A stretch of 64,000 nt of DNA from NCBI GenBank assembly GCA_032622095.1, contig CP136067.1, positions 130,839,990-130,903,989 on the forward strand, read 5' to 3'. The stretch is from Siphonodentalium dalli. Taxonomy: Eukaryota > Mollusca > Scaphopoda > Gadilida > Siphonodentaliidae. Shown piece after piece: positions 32,616 to 43,259 of this stretch. The position numbers and the translations under genes were made by a program. Below the pieces are notes generated by a model, which saw nothing but the letters and a program-made list of their open reading frames with translations, was not told the DNA's origin and did no database searches. How positions within the stretch are numbered: the first letter of the stretch is position 1; each line of letters starts with the position of its first letter.

Positions 32616-33222
32616 TAACTAGAAGGCCGTGGCTAAAGAACGGTATGCCGCTCTTTAATACCAAACGCTAAAGAGCGGTATACCACGCTTTAGCTATATG
32701 GGCCTGATACGCTAATTAACGGTATACCGCTCTTTAGCGTTTGGTGCTAAAGAACGGTATACTGCTCTTTAGTGACAAACGCTAAAGAGCGGTATACCAC
32801 GCATTAGCTATATGGGCCTGATACGCTAATGAACGGTATACCACTCTTTAGCGTTTGGTGCTAAAGAGCGGTATAGGCCTACTGCTCTTTAGCCCTCGGT
32901 GCTAAAGAGCGGTCCAGGTTGGATGAGCGGCACGTGCGTTGCCAAGATATTTTGCGCATTGCGCCAACACATAACGTTATAATCCGTATCGCTCTTTAGC
33001 TCTCATCGCTAAAGAGTGGTGTGCCGTTCTTTAGCCCTCAGTGCTAAAGAGCTGTCCATGTTGGATGAGCGGCACGTGCGTTGCCAAGATACTTTGCGCA
33101 TTGCGTGTAACGTTATAATCCGTACCGCTCTTTAGCCCTCACCACTAAAGAGCGGTATACCGTTCTTTAGCCCTCAGTACTAAAGAGCGGTATACCGTTC
33201 TTTAGCCACTTCGTAACTAGAA
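32616..33222. repeat. Array of 12 regularly spaced GCTAAAGAG palindromes, possible TSD
   Basis: Twelve inverted pairs of the 14-bp half-site GCTAAAGAGCGGTA (with variants) lie at 32632, 32667, 32711, 32746, 32781, 32825, 32860, 32901, 33008, 33043, 33144 and 33179. Nine are exact 28-bp back-to-back palindromes, one has a 6-bp insert, and two (32901-33000 and 33043-33136) carry 66-72 bp between the halves. Neighbouring palindromes are separated by exactly 7 bp nine times and by 16 bp twice. Spacers are ACCAAAC, GACAAAC, GTTTGGT or CCTC(A/G)GT-type. The whole array has inverted ends (TGGCTAAAGAACGGTAT). The 9-mer TAACTAGAA occurs directly at 32616-32624 and 33214-33222, so it may be a 9-bp target duplication. 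No open frame is present. Confidence 0.9.
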
Positions 33223-34140
33223 TGAATGGGCATTTTATTTTTAATATTATCAGGTTCACATTTGTTCAAAATTATTCTATGAAGAAGTACCTTTATATAC
33301 AATTGCCTTTTAAGTTATATTTTCAATAATTGTGACCTTTCTGTTTTCCAACTATTGTCATATTAATCTCGACCGATAATACAGAGCAATTATGCATAGC
33401 TTTATGTCAGAATTTGATTTTTGCAGGGTAAAATTTGCCACTCACGCCGGCTACGGAATACTTTATTTTTCGTAGAAATTAAGCACAAAATATGATTTAA
33501 TAAAAACCGATTTTGCAAAGTTTCCCAGTTTTGCGAATATTGTGGATGGGTACATTTATATACGAATGATCAATGCCATATAATCATAGTCCATCAGATC
33601 TTACTATTTTAACATGAGAAATCATAACAAATACAAGCAGATTGAACGTATTCTAAAATATCGTACATATTTCACCGACAGTAAAATTCACCATCATTTC
33701 ATTTGTAAAATATGAATAAATCACGCACGTGTAATCGTCGTTCAATTAAGTATATCACTCGTAACAACATTTTCGTAAAGAGAAAACACTTTACAACAGT
33801 TAACTTACCTGAAAAATCAGATCAAATGGAGTTCAGCTGTTCATTTCCGATCTCGAAAAATGTGTTTTGTCATAATGGCTGACCGTGACCCACAGAACAG
33901 GCGTGACCGAATGGCGGACACAATAAAAGTTGTAGTCCGAGTCCGAGTTCAGTAAAAGGTGTAGTTGTGACTTTCAATTTCGTCCATCCCAGAAATCTAG
34001 TATATTTTATAAAAGAGACATGTTCTGCACACAGATCTATACAATTTGCATGTTCATAAAAGGTATCTAGGGATTACTCAGATGGTGGGCCTATATAGAC
34101 TTGAGTGATGTGTTTTGGCCTGTGTCATTTAAAATTAATT
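33223..34140. other. Unassigned DNA
   Basis: AT-rich with no recognisable gene. The phrase GTAGTCCGAGTCCGAGT is near 33930. Confidence 0.3.
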
Positions 34141-34177
34141 CGAGGGGGGGGGGGGGGTCAATGCATATTATTTTTCA

Positions 34178-34315
34178 TTTGCGCTTGATTTTCGCTTAGG
34201 CATAAACATTTGCGCTTAAGCCCAAATGATAGAGGTTATTTGAACTTAAGCGCAATATGTGTGCTTAAGCGCAAATATGTGTGCTTAAGCGCAAATATTT
34301 TCGCTCAAGCGTAAA
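34178..34315. repeat. Foldback minisatellite of TTTGCGCTTAAGC words
   Basis: After a G-run (34145-34157), TTGCGCTT-type words occur in plus orientation at about 34179, 34191 and 34210. The complement (GCTTAAGCGCAAATATGTGT, a 20-bp tandem unit) follows at about 34253, 34263, 34283 and a variant at 34303. The set forms a small foldback with a loop of about 20 nt. Confidence 0.75.
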
Positions 34316-34362
34316 TAAATAATAAATGTGAAAAGGGCCTCCCCCATATATATATGACCATT

Positions 34363-34499
34363 GACCATGGCGGGAATTGCGCTGGTGCAGCATTAAAGTC
34401 TTAACAGACCATATGCTAGAGCATTCTCTTATATATGTGAGTCATCCAAATGAAGCCTCGTATCATATATAAAAGAATGCATTGGCTTATAAGGCTTGC
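34363..34499. mobile_element. Partial palindromic MITE (26.4-kb family)
   Basis: It carries GCGCTGGTGCAGCATTAAAG and an inverted pair of the GCATTCTCTTATATATG word, as in the 26425-26686 element. The TTAA ends are not preserved. It directly abuts the 383-bp satellite array. Confidence 0.65.
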
Positions 34500-36740
34500 C
34501 AATGAACTGAACATTTATCAGGTTATTGCATGAATTTTTAATACACAGCAAGGCAGGTTACATCATTTTATAGATATTCTAGAATTTCTAGTTTGTGAAA
34601 ACTATACTTAAAGCCATATTTTATGCACCCTGTCTAACCAACTGAACTATGAACTATAGACATGTTATTATTTTTATTATCAGAGACATGCCTTCTGCAA
34701 AGATATAGGCTTATACATTATAAACATGCAAATAGTTGCTTCATTTGGGCTAACTTCCATCATTTAGTGAGTCAAACGTGAGGAAATTCTCTTAGTTTGA
34801 AAGTTGGAGCATGCCTGGCCCTGTGAGTTGATGTCACAAACATCAAAGATTAGTACTTCTTATCAGATGGACATCTCTACCAATAAATTAAACATTTCTC
34901 ATAGTCATTGCATGCTTTATAATATACAGGACAAGGTAGACAACATCATTTGATGGATATTTGACTTAAAATAGTCTGTGGAAACAACCTAAAAGCCATA
35001 TTGTATGCACCCCTGTGTAGCCAAAATAAATTAAACTATGGATATTTTATTGTTTATTTCACCAGAGACATGTATTCTGTTGAGATATTGCCTTATATAT
35101 GTTATAAACATGCAAATAGTGGCTTCATTTGGGCTTGCTTCCATAATTTAGAGAGTCAAACCTGAAGAGATTCCCTCATTTCAAATTTGTAAGATGCCAA
35201 GGCAACTGAAATGGTGTATCAAACCTCAAATGGCAGTATTTCTTATCAGATGGACATGTCTACCAATAAATTAAACATTTCTCATGGTCATTGCATGCAT
35301 TTTAATATACAGGACAAGGTAGAAACATCATTTGATGGAAATATTACTTAAAATAGTCTGTCAAATCTACATAAAAGCCATATTGTATGCATCCCTGTAT
35401 AGCCAAATGAAATTAAACTATGGATATTGTATTGTTTATTTCATTAGAGACATGCATTCTGTTGAGATATAGCCTTATATATGTTATAAACATGCAAATA
35501 GTGGCTTTATTTGGGCTTGCTTCCATAATTTAGAGAGTCAAACCTGAAGAGATTCCCTTATTTCAAATTTACAAGATGCCAAGCCAGCTGAAATGGTGTA
35601 TCAAGCCTCAAATGACAGTATTTCTTATCAGATGGACATCTCTACCAATAAATTAAACATTTCTCATGGTCACTGCATGCATTATAATATATAGACCAAG
35701 GTAGAAAACATCAGTTGATGGATATTTTACTTAAAATAGTCTGTGGAAACTACATAAAAGCAATATTGTATGCATCCCTCTACAGCCAAATGAAATTAAA
35801 CTATGGGTATTTTATTGTGTATTTTATCAGAGACATGTATTCTGTTGAGATATAGCCTTATACATGTTTTTAACATGCAAATTGTGGCTTCATTTGGGCT
35901 TTCTTCCATTATTTAGAGGGTCAAATCTGAAGAAATTCCCTTAGTTTTATATTTATGATCCCATAATCCCATGAAATGGTATTTTAAACCTCAAATGTCA
36001 GTATTTCTTATCAGATGGACATATCAACTAATGAATTAAACATTTCCCATGGTCATTACATGCATTTTAATATACAAGGCTATGTAGAAAACATCATTTG
36101 ATGGATATTTTACTTAAAATAGTCTGTGGAAACTACATAAAAGCAATATTGTATGCATCCCTCTATAGCCAAATGCAATTGAACTATGGATATTTTATTG
36201 TGCATTTTATCAGACATATATTCTGTTGAGATATATAGCCTTATACATGTTATTAACATGCACATAGTGGCTTCATTTGGGCTTTCTTCCATAATTTAGA
36301 GAGTCAAAGCTGAATAAATTCCCTTAGGTTTCAAATTTAAAAGATGCCAAGCCAGCTGAAATGGTGTATCAAACCTAAAATGTCAGTATTTCTTATCAGA
36401 TGGACATCTCTACCAATAAATTAAGCATTTCTCATGACCATTGCATGCATTTTAATATATAGGACAAGGCAGAATACATCACTTGATGGATATTTTACTT
36501 AAAATACTTTGTGGAAACTACATAAAAGCCACATTGTATGCTTTCCTATATAGCCAAATGAAATTCAACTATGGATAAATTGGATATTTTATTGTTTGTA
36601 TCATCAGAGATATTAGCATTCTGCTATTATATAGTCTTTTGTGTGTTATAAACATACAATAGGTGCATGGCCTCATTGGGCTTGCTTTCATAATACAAGA
36701 GAGTCAACTCTGAATAAATACCATCGGTTTGAAATTGGTA
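34500..36740. repeat. 383-bp tandem satellite, about six copies
   Basis: TATCAGATGGACAT recurs at 34861, 35244, 35626, 36009 and 36394, a period of 382-385 bp. Every unit carries GTCTGTGGAAACTACATAAA, GCCATATTGTATGCA, CAGAGACATG(T/C)ATTCTGTTG, TGGCTTCATTTGGGCTTGCT and TTAATATACAGGACAAGG. The first unit (34500-34800) and last (36400-36740) are more diverged than the middle ones, as expected for an array homogenised from the centre. No open frame is conserved across the units. Confidence 0.95.
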
Positions 36741-37390
36741 GCATCTTCCATCCTTATATAAGAGGGGTATATACCAGCTTGAAGTACCGGTTTAATTAAT
36801 AGGTTCAATGCAAGGGGCCACCAGAGAGGTTTGTCTAGTTCGGGATGGTGTGGCAAACCGCCATTTGGAGATTTCAAGGGAGCTCTAGGTCTCCGCAATG
36901 GCGACCCACTATATTGTGCAAACAAAATTTTATTAAAATTGTATAAAGGTCAGCATGCCCTAAGAGCATTGAGAAATAGATAAAAACACTTACTGACAGA
37001 TTGCCAATAACAAAATTACATCTGTTGAAACTATTGTTATGTAAACAAAACTGTTACAGTGATTTGTCAACAAATATATAATTCTAGCTGTATTATTAGT
37101 TCAAATATTTAACTATGAATAACATTTTCAGAATATTTAATCAACAGGTTGGACCTTTTCCAATGTTATGTAAACAAAACTGTTACAGTGAGTGACTTGT
37201 CAACAATTATATAATCCTATAGCTGTAGTATTACATGTAGTTCAAATATTTAAGTATGAATATGAATTTTCAGAATATTTAATCAACAGATTGGTCTGGT
37301 TGGACCTTTTTCAATGTTTACCATAAAATTTTGATCACAATTTTGCTCTCGTTGGACTTTTACAGTTATTCCAATACAGCAGTAATTTCT
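36741..37390. repeat. Dispersed repeat with tandem TATGTAAACAAAACTG units
   Basis: TTATGTAAACAAAACTGTTA begins at about 37038 and 37167, followed in each by GTCAACAA, TTCAAATATTTAA, TTTTCAGAATATTTAATCAA. A single related unit lies at 26255-26400. The flanking 36760-36925 stretch is unassigned. Confidence 0.65.
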
Positions 37391-37399
37391 ACATAACAA

Positions 37400-38820
37400 T
37401 TAATTCTTGGTTTAGAAATATTTTCTTTAAGTATTTCTTAACTTAGAAAAAAAATCTTGAAACAAGAAATATATATTTAATTTTTGAAGCCATTTTCTTA
37501 TTAAGGAAATTGTTTCTTGTTTCAAGACTAAAATCTATCTTATTTGAGAAAACTATCTCTTGTCTGGTGGGAGTTTCTTAAATTTTCTTGATGTAGCAGA
37601 CTTGGGGGGTATATTTCCCAAAATAAGATTTATTTTCCTGTTTCAGGAAATAGTTTTTCTTGTTTCAAGATATTTTATCTTATTAAGAAATTATTTTTGG
37701 CAGTGTATGCTGTGAAAATATTTCCACCGGTCAAAAACCGCCACAAACAGAAAGAATATTAAAATGTAGACAGACTTTGTCCGTATACAAATAAGAAATA
37801 TCGCATAAACAGTATGTTATTGTCATATGTTTGACCATTCTTATGTAAACAAAAGCATAAAAAGGTACTTTCCTGGTGTTTGTTTATATTATGATGGTAA
37901 ACATAAAGAGCGTTCATTGTTGCTGAATTTTGATATGGAACGAATAAAGAGCATTTATATCATTTGTGTGTGATTAGCCAGTAACACTGTGCTGCCTTCT
38001 GTAACACAATCAGGCTCCTGCTTAGGTAAAATATAGTAGGTCTTTATGATAGCATGCTGTTTACGCGATGGTCATGGTATATATGAACAAAACTGTATGC
38101 GTTTTAATGTTTTTCTGTTTACGGTGATTGAAACAAATATGAATATTTTCGACAACTAAGGCCTCCCGTGCCTTTAAGCCCCCTTATTGTCTCTATTATA
38201 CATTTAACAATGATATTTACAAAGAAGTTTTTATATTCAGAATAAATGTCAATTGTATATTTTAAAACACAATTGAAATTATATATTAATTTAAAATTAA
38301 ATGTTTTTCTTAATTAAGAATTGTTTTCTAATATATCTTTCCTAATTGGGGAAAATATTCCTAGTTAAGAAAACTTGTTTTCCTTACTTAGATTTATTTT
38401 CCTGCTTGAGAAAATCTCATTCTAGAAAAAATATCTTGACGATATTTCTAACTATAGAAAATATAATTTCTTGTTCTAGATTAATTGTATAGCTTTCTTA
38501 AATTTCTAGCTATTCTCCCAAGATAATCGCAGTATCTTAAACTTATCTTATTTCAAGAAAAATAAACTTATGTGAGAAAAACAATCTTTCCTACATTAAG
38601 AAAAAAAATCTAGACTAAGATTTTTTTACTAGGATTTTCTTACTAAGATTACTGTGTTTTCTTAAAGAAATTTTCTCAGACAAGAAATTTTCCCACCCTT
38701 TCATTTCTTGACCTAGAAAATATGTTTTCCTTATTTTTCTAGCTATTCTCCCAAGATAATATCTTATTTCAAGATTTTTTTTTTCCTGAATTGAGAAAAT
38801 ATTTTTGGCAGTGTGGTGTA
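37400..38820. repeat. A/T-rich TTTCTTA dyad repeat, split by another element
   Basis: Two blocks (about 37400-37705 and 38290-38820) consist of alternating TTTTCTTA / TAAGAAAA words with TTGTTTCAAGA and AGATATTTT. Both blocks end in the same phrase, TTTTTGGCAGTGT (37693-37705 and 38801-38813). Between them, 37706-38175 is a second copy of the 9.6-kb element, ending in GGCCTCCCGTGCCTTTAA. The dyad-rich text resembles A/T-rich MITEs known from many animals whose ends read CACTGCCAAAAA. Confidence 0.6.
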
Positions 38821-38879
38821 TTCTTGGTTATCTCCACTGGCAACAATATTGAGTAAAAAAAGAAGAAAAAAAGACGATA

Positions 38880-39095
38880 AATCTGTAAGAAAATAAGAAT
38901 GTAAGAAAAAATTATAAAAATTGTTAAATAATGTAAGAAAAAATTATAATAAAAATAATAAAAAAAAAATTCTTACAATCTTCAACACTTATAAAAAATA
39001 ATATAAAATTTGTTAAGCCAATGCATTCTCTTATATATGCGAGGCGACCTATGTTCGACTCGCATATATAAGAGAATGCATTGGCACAGGGTTTT
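38880..39095. mobile_element. Palindromic MITE copy (1.9-kb family)
   Basis: An inverted pair CCAATGCATTCTCTTATATA and its complement at about 39018-39086 is flanked by CACAGGG. To the left is the A-rich text GTAAGAAAAAATTATAA, repeated twice, as in the 1914-2280 element. Confidence 0.75.
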
Positions 39096-40084
39096 CTTTT
39101 CTTATGCACAGTCGTAGATGGAAAGATCGTAGGGTAGTCAACCATGTGGTTCCTAGAGGAACAATGATGCTTAAGAAGGATTATAATTCTACAGAGGGCA
39201 TAATGAGAGGTATCATCGACATAAAGGATAATATCCTCGTATTATTTTATACCATGTCATTAATGTACACCAAGAAGAGCGAGGACGAAGTTGCGAGCCT
39301 TGCTGCACGCCGGATGAGAAACACATTTGACTATAAACATTTTATTTGCATATAAAAATACAAAAGGGATCGGGGCACATGTTCTTTCAAAATATGAAGC
39401 CTAATACAAACAGTTAAGAATACGAAATATTTACAAGATGACAGCTGAACATATTTACATGCGTGATTGTGTGATGGTATGGTGCGTGATGTATAGCCTT
39501 CCATGGCGTATTGCTGTGTGGGTTATGGTTGATTTAGTTGCAGTAACATTTTGTGGATTATGTGTGATTGTTTGCTCGTTTGAACTAATTTCGGGGCAGG
39601 GTTTTGTGCAAGGGGGTATTTTCATCATATATGTAAGTCAAGTGTTAGCCAGGTACTCTGGAAGGAAGTACATATGGTAGATCAATAATAGTGGTTGAGT
39701 TGGAGTGTGGGTCCATAAGTGGGGAGTCAGTAGAGTATATAATTAAGATGCTGAGAAAAATTTCCCACCTGAATTTCAACGGGTAATAATAACTCAGTGA
39801 TGTGTATATTCTCAGTAATGTTCTAATAATAACAACACTTCTGAAATTCCCGTGCCTTTTCATGTAGCTCAGATATCACTTATCGGAGCCATGCATTTTC
39901 GGTAGCTTTAACTCCCAAACTACAAACAGAGAGTGCTCGTGGTACAAATATGACCGAGTTAATGAGGGAATCCGCAGCTGTTCACATATGGTTATAACCA
40001 ACGTTGTCTGGTCATTTTCGTAGCCTAGTACTATTGTTCGTTGTTTCGGGGCCAAATGTAGCTACCAGTAGACTATCTTGATAA
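39096..40084. other. Unassigned DNA
   Basis: Open frames here (for example 39438-39680, hydrophobic, plus strand) have no recognisable domain. Confidence 0.3.
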
Positions 40085-40200
40085 CAGTGTTCGCGCTGGA
40101 CAGAACAAAAGTTTAGCTAAAAGTTTAGCGAAATGTAAATTTTATTAGCCAAATGAAAAAAACTATAGCCAAATATTTTTTGGCCAAATTAAAAAAAAAC
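40085..40200. mobile_element. Solitary hAT-like terminus with GCCAAAT words
   Basis: CAGTGTTCGCGCTGGACAG at 40085 resembles the left end of the hAT-like element at 41409 (CAGTGTTCCCACTGG). It is followed by AGCCAAAT-type subterminal words. No matching right end was found nearby. Confidence 0.45.
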
Positions 40201-40309
40201 TTGATAAGTTGATAACAGCAGTTTGTTGACATTTCCAGCTGTTCTGTTACAGCAAGGTTTTACAATCAACGATTTCGAAAAGTTGTATATTGCTTTGTTG
40301 ATAATGAAA

Positions 40310-40560
40310 TTAAACGTTCAACCCGCCTCTCAAGATATTATCTATGTCCCAGATGGCGATATCCACGGCAATCACACCCATCACAGCGACACCACACACT
40401 CCGGAAACCGTGGCTGATTCTATTCTGTCCGGCGCTGACGCTGGCGGTGCCGACTCGTTATTGTCGCATTTACTTTCAGCCTCGCTATCACATTCTCGGT
40501 CACCTCTGTTTTGGCGTCTTCTTTGACGCAACGGCAAGACGCCACGATGCGACGAAATCG
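40310..40560 (-). CDS. Candidate terminal exon with possible membrane segment
   Basis: On the minus strand a good 3' splice site (TTTTGTCCTTTGCAG) ends at about 40561. The downstream frame stays open to TAA at 40310 (about 82 codons). It reads basic (PLRQRRRQNRGDRE), then acidic/polar (CDSEAESKCDNNESAPPASA), then a hydrophobic stretch (SGVCGVAVMGVIAVDIAIW) that could be a single membrane pass, and ends ILRGGLNV. No family was recognised. The region is GC-richer than its surroundings. The acceptor lies inside the 77-bp sequence that is duplicated around the 355-bp insertion, so a second copy of the acceptor sits at about 40988. It could be coincidental. Confidence 0.35.
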
Positions 40561-41058
40561 CTGCAAAGGACAAAACGTGGGGTGCATTTGGAGTCTTTTG
40601 GGATAGGATGGGAGTCTACGTGTACATTAAAGAAATCGACCATACCACGTCATAGAAAACATCGGCTGAACTATACTCAATTGTAACTATTTACATCTCA
40701 ATTCGGGTTGCAGCAATCGGCGATAAACTAACGCAAAAGATTTCGCCATTTCGGTCGGTTTTTGTGTGCATGTGGGATTATGTGAGTCGTTTCCGGGAAT
40801 CTTCAGTTTGCATCCATCCCGCCTAGCGACAAAGTGATGGTCTGCTGTATATGTTGTCCGATATCCCATTGTAATTTAGAGAATTATGACTGTCGTTTCA
40901 TATAACCGGTTATTGCTCTCGCGAAATTAGGTGGGTCAATGTACGTCGGGTAATGGCATTGTGTAGTTGTGTTTATAAAATAAATCGCTGCAAAGGACAA
41001 AACGTGGGGTGCATTTGGAGTCTTTTGGGATAGGATGGGAGTCTACGTGTACATTAAA
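40555..41058. repeat. 355-bp insertion bracketed by 77-bp direct repeats
   Basis: The 77 bp 40555-40631 (AAATCGCTGCAAAGGACAAA ... TGTACATTAAA) are repeated exactly at 40982-41058. Between them lies the copy of 22039-22393. Both junctions show microhomology: AAA at the left, TAA/AAA at the right. The layout is that of an insertion into a staggered break with 77-nt overhangs, or of a repair-templated insertion. An assembly artefact must be excluded. Confidence 0.85.
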
Positions 41059-41339
41059 CTTCGAGTGACTTAAAGCTCTCATAGTATTTATCAGTCACTC
41101 CATCACCGATATATTTTGACATAACGACATTACACCATGGTGCGTCGTAACTGGAATACCACACGAAGTGCTTAATTTCCATTACAAACCTGAAACTACA
41201 AACGCCATCTTATCTTCTTATTGTATTATTTATTCAGCAAGAAGACGACCAGTAAGCTCCTGTATAATACTATTAATTCAGTTATGACTGCTCTGTTATA
41301 AATTATTATTAATTGTACAAATAAACATCTACATCTACA

Positions 41340-42080
41340 CCCTGTCGAATCCTTGTTGTTGTTGCTGCTGTTGCTGCTGCTGACGATGATGATGCAGATG
41401 ATGATGGTCAGTGTTCCCACTGGCGGTAGCGATTTTAGCCAAAATAATTTGGCTAAAATAAATTGTAAATCGCGAAACAAAATGACAAAATTCAGAGAAC
41501 AATGGCCAAACTAATTTCCTCCCAAATGTGTCCAGACATGGTGGCGATTATATACACACCAGCTGAATCCTCGGTCTAATTACATCACGCGCAGCTAACA
41601 TCCGCTTCGGCACCTCGTGTGTTATACGACTCTATCTGCTTGGAGCACTTAGGAATATGTGTGCATTGGTGTTGATTTCATGTCGTGTCAACGACAGACA
41701 CATTGTGTTGTAATACAAACAACTTGTGAGTGGGGATCAGGGAAACACTTTAAGTGACCGAGGTTTCATTGCGAGTCAAATTTCCAAAAGGAATTTCTTT
41801 TGGCATTTGGGTAAAATAATGGCTAAAGGAATATCTGGGCCAACGGGAACACTGATGGTGATGACGAAAATGATGATGATGATGATGATGATGAAGATTG
41901 TGGTAGCTGTGAGACGATGATGATGATGATGATGATGATAATAATAATGATGATGATGATGATCATGATGATCATGATGATCATGATCATGACGACGATG
42001 ATGATTACCACACTGATGATGAGTATGATGGTGATGGTGATCCGGAAGATAATGCTGACGACGACGATGATGATAACGAC
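41340..42080. repeat. (GTT/GCT/GAT)n microsatellite split by a hAT-like insert
   Basis: A compound microsatellite (GTTGTTGCTGCT then GATGATGATG) occupies 41354-41408 and resumes at 41855-42075 as (GAT)n, (AAT)n and GATCAT units. The interruption is the 446-bp element at 41409-41854. Met-rich open frames here are by-products of the repeat. Confidence 0.85.
41409..41854. mobile_element. hAT-like non-autonomous element in microsatellite
   Basis: Ends are CAGTGTTCCCACTGG and CCAACGGGAACACTG (inverted, two mismatches). The subterminal TTTAGCCAAAATAATTTGGC text resembles that of the elements at 671 and 40085. The flanking 8-mers ATGATGGT and ATGGTGAT are only partly alike, so the target duplication is uncertain within GAT-rich sequence. 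Confidence 0.65.
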
Positions 42081-42089
42081 GAAGATGAT

Positions 42090-42700
42090 ATATAGGCTGG
42101 TGAACCTACAGTATTATTATATGTAAATAGTGTAAATAGGTTAGTCAACTCTAACGCCTGTTAACTCACGATTGAGTTCATTAGAGCATCAAATATGAGT
42201 TCACACCAAACAACCCACTCGGGGTCTCATGGTGCACGTGGAGTCATCTCTCTTCATACGGCGAGTTCACGTTATACATTCTCGCTGTATGGGGTGTTAT
42301 GTAATGACATTCTCGAAACGACTAACATAATCACAATGCTTGAATCAGTTCGAATCAGTTCCATAACAACACAATTTGTTTTATGTTTGTTATATCGCAG
42401 ATATAATACATACCGTTTAAACTATTCTCAATTAGCACTCATTACAAAGTACCCACCCAAATAGTCAGTAGAAACAGGCCCTGGCAGTATAAGTCAAACT
42501 TAAGAGAATAGGCATCTGGCATGATGTGGTATCTATGTGTAAATTAAACTTGAAGCGACTTAAACCTCAAGCACCGCACGCTAATATGTGGTCGATCCCT
42601 GCAACCCCCTGCAATTTAGATTAAATATTCTTACTGATGCATTTGTTAATAATGATCAGTTTCAGCATTTAAATGCAAGCATAACCATATTTTGTCATCT
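42090..42700. other. Unassigned DNA with diverged copy of the 77-bp region
   Basis: About 42500-42570 (GCATCTGGCATG, ATCTATGTGTAAATTAAACT, GCGACTTAAACCTC) resembles 41012-41085, indicating an older duplication of this neighbourhood. No gene was recognised. Confidence 0.4.
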
Positions 42701-42717
42701 AAATTATTTGTGTGCGT

Positions 42718-43104
42718 CTATACATGTTTGTACCTCAACGTAGTTGATTGAGGGTTGTGGATTTCCTGGCAGCAAGAACTCATCGGACTTTTTGTTGCAT
42801 GTGTCGAGATAGCCGCTGGCGTAATAGTGCTTGATACTGACGCTGCTGTTGTAGTTAGTGCTGGTGTAATAGCAGTAGTAGTTGTTGTTGCTGTAGTAGT
42901 AGTAGTAGTAGTAGTAGTAGATGTTGTTGTTGTTGTTGTTGCTGTAGTAGTAGTAGTAGTAGTAGTAGTAGTCGTAGTAGCAGTAGTAATAGTAGTAGTA
43001 ATAGTAGTAGCAGCAGCGGTAGTGGTGGTAGTAATAGTAGTCGTAATAGTAGTAGCAGCAGTAGTAGTAGTGCTAGTAGTATTATCAATAGTAGTAGTAG
43101 TAGT

Positions 43105-43136
<32 letters not shown>

Positions 43137-43211
43137 TGGTAGTAGTAGTATTAGTAGTAGTAATAGTAGTAGTAGTTGTAGTAGTAGTTGTAGCAGTTGT
43201 AGTAGTACTAT

Positions 43212-43259
<48 letters not shown>

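Noticed and set aside
32625-33213. CRISPR array
   Set aside because: The repeats are palindromic and alternate in orientation, the spacers are 7 bp and recurrent instead of unique 30-mers, no cas genes exist, and the sequence is eukaryotic.
36704-36925. Pro-rich minus-strand frame and a GGTTCAATGC B-box-like word (36802)
   Set aside because: No A box at the right spacing and no tRNA-like fold, and the frame has no recognisable domain.
41726-42126. Met/Ile/Asp-rich frames on both strands
   Set aside because: They are read from (GAT)n and (AAT)n repeats and carry no independent coding evidence.
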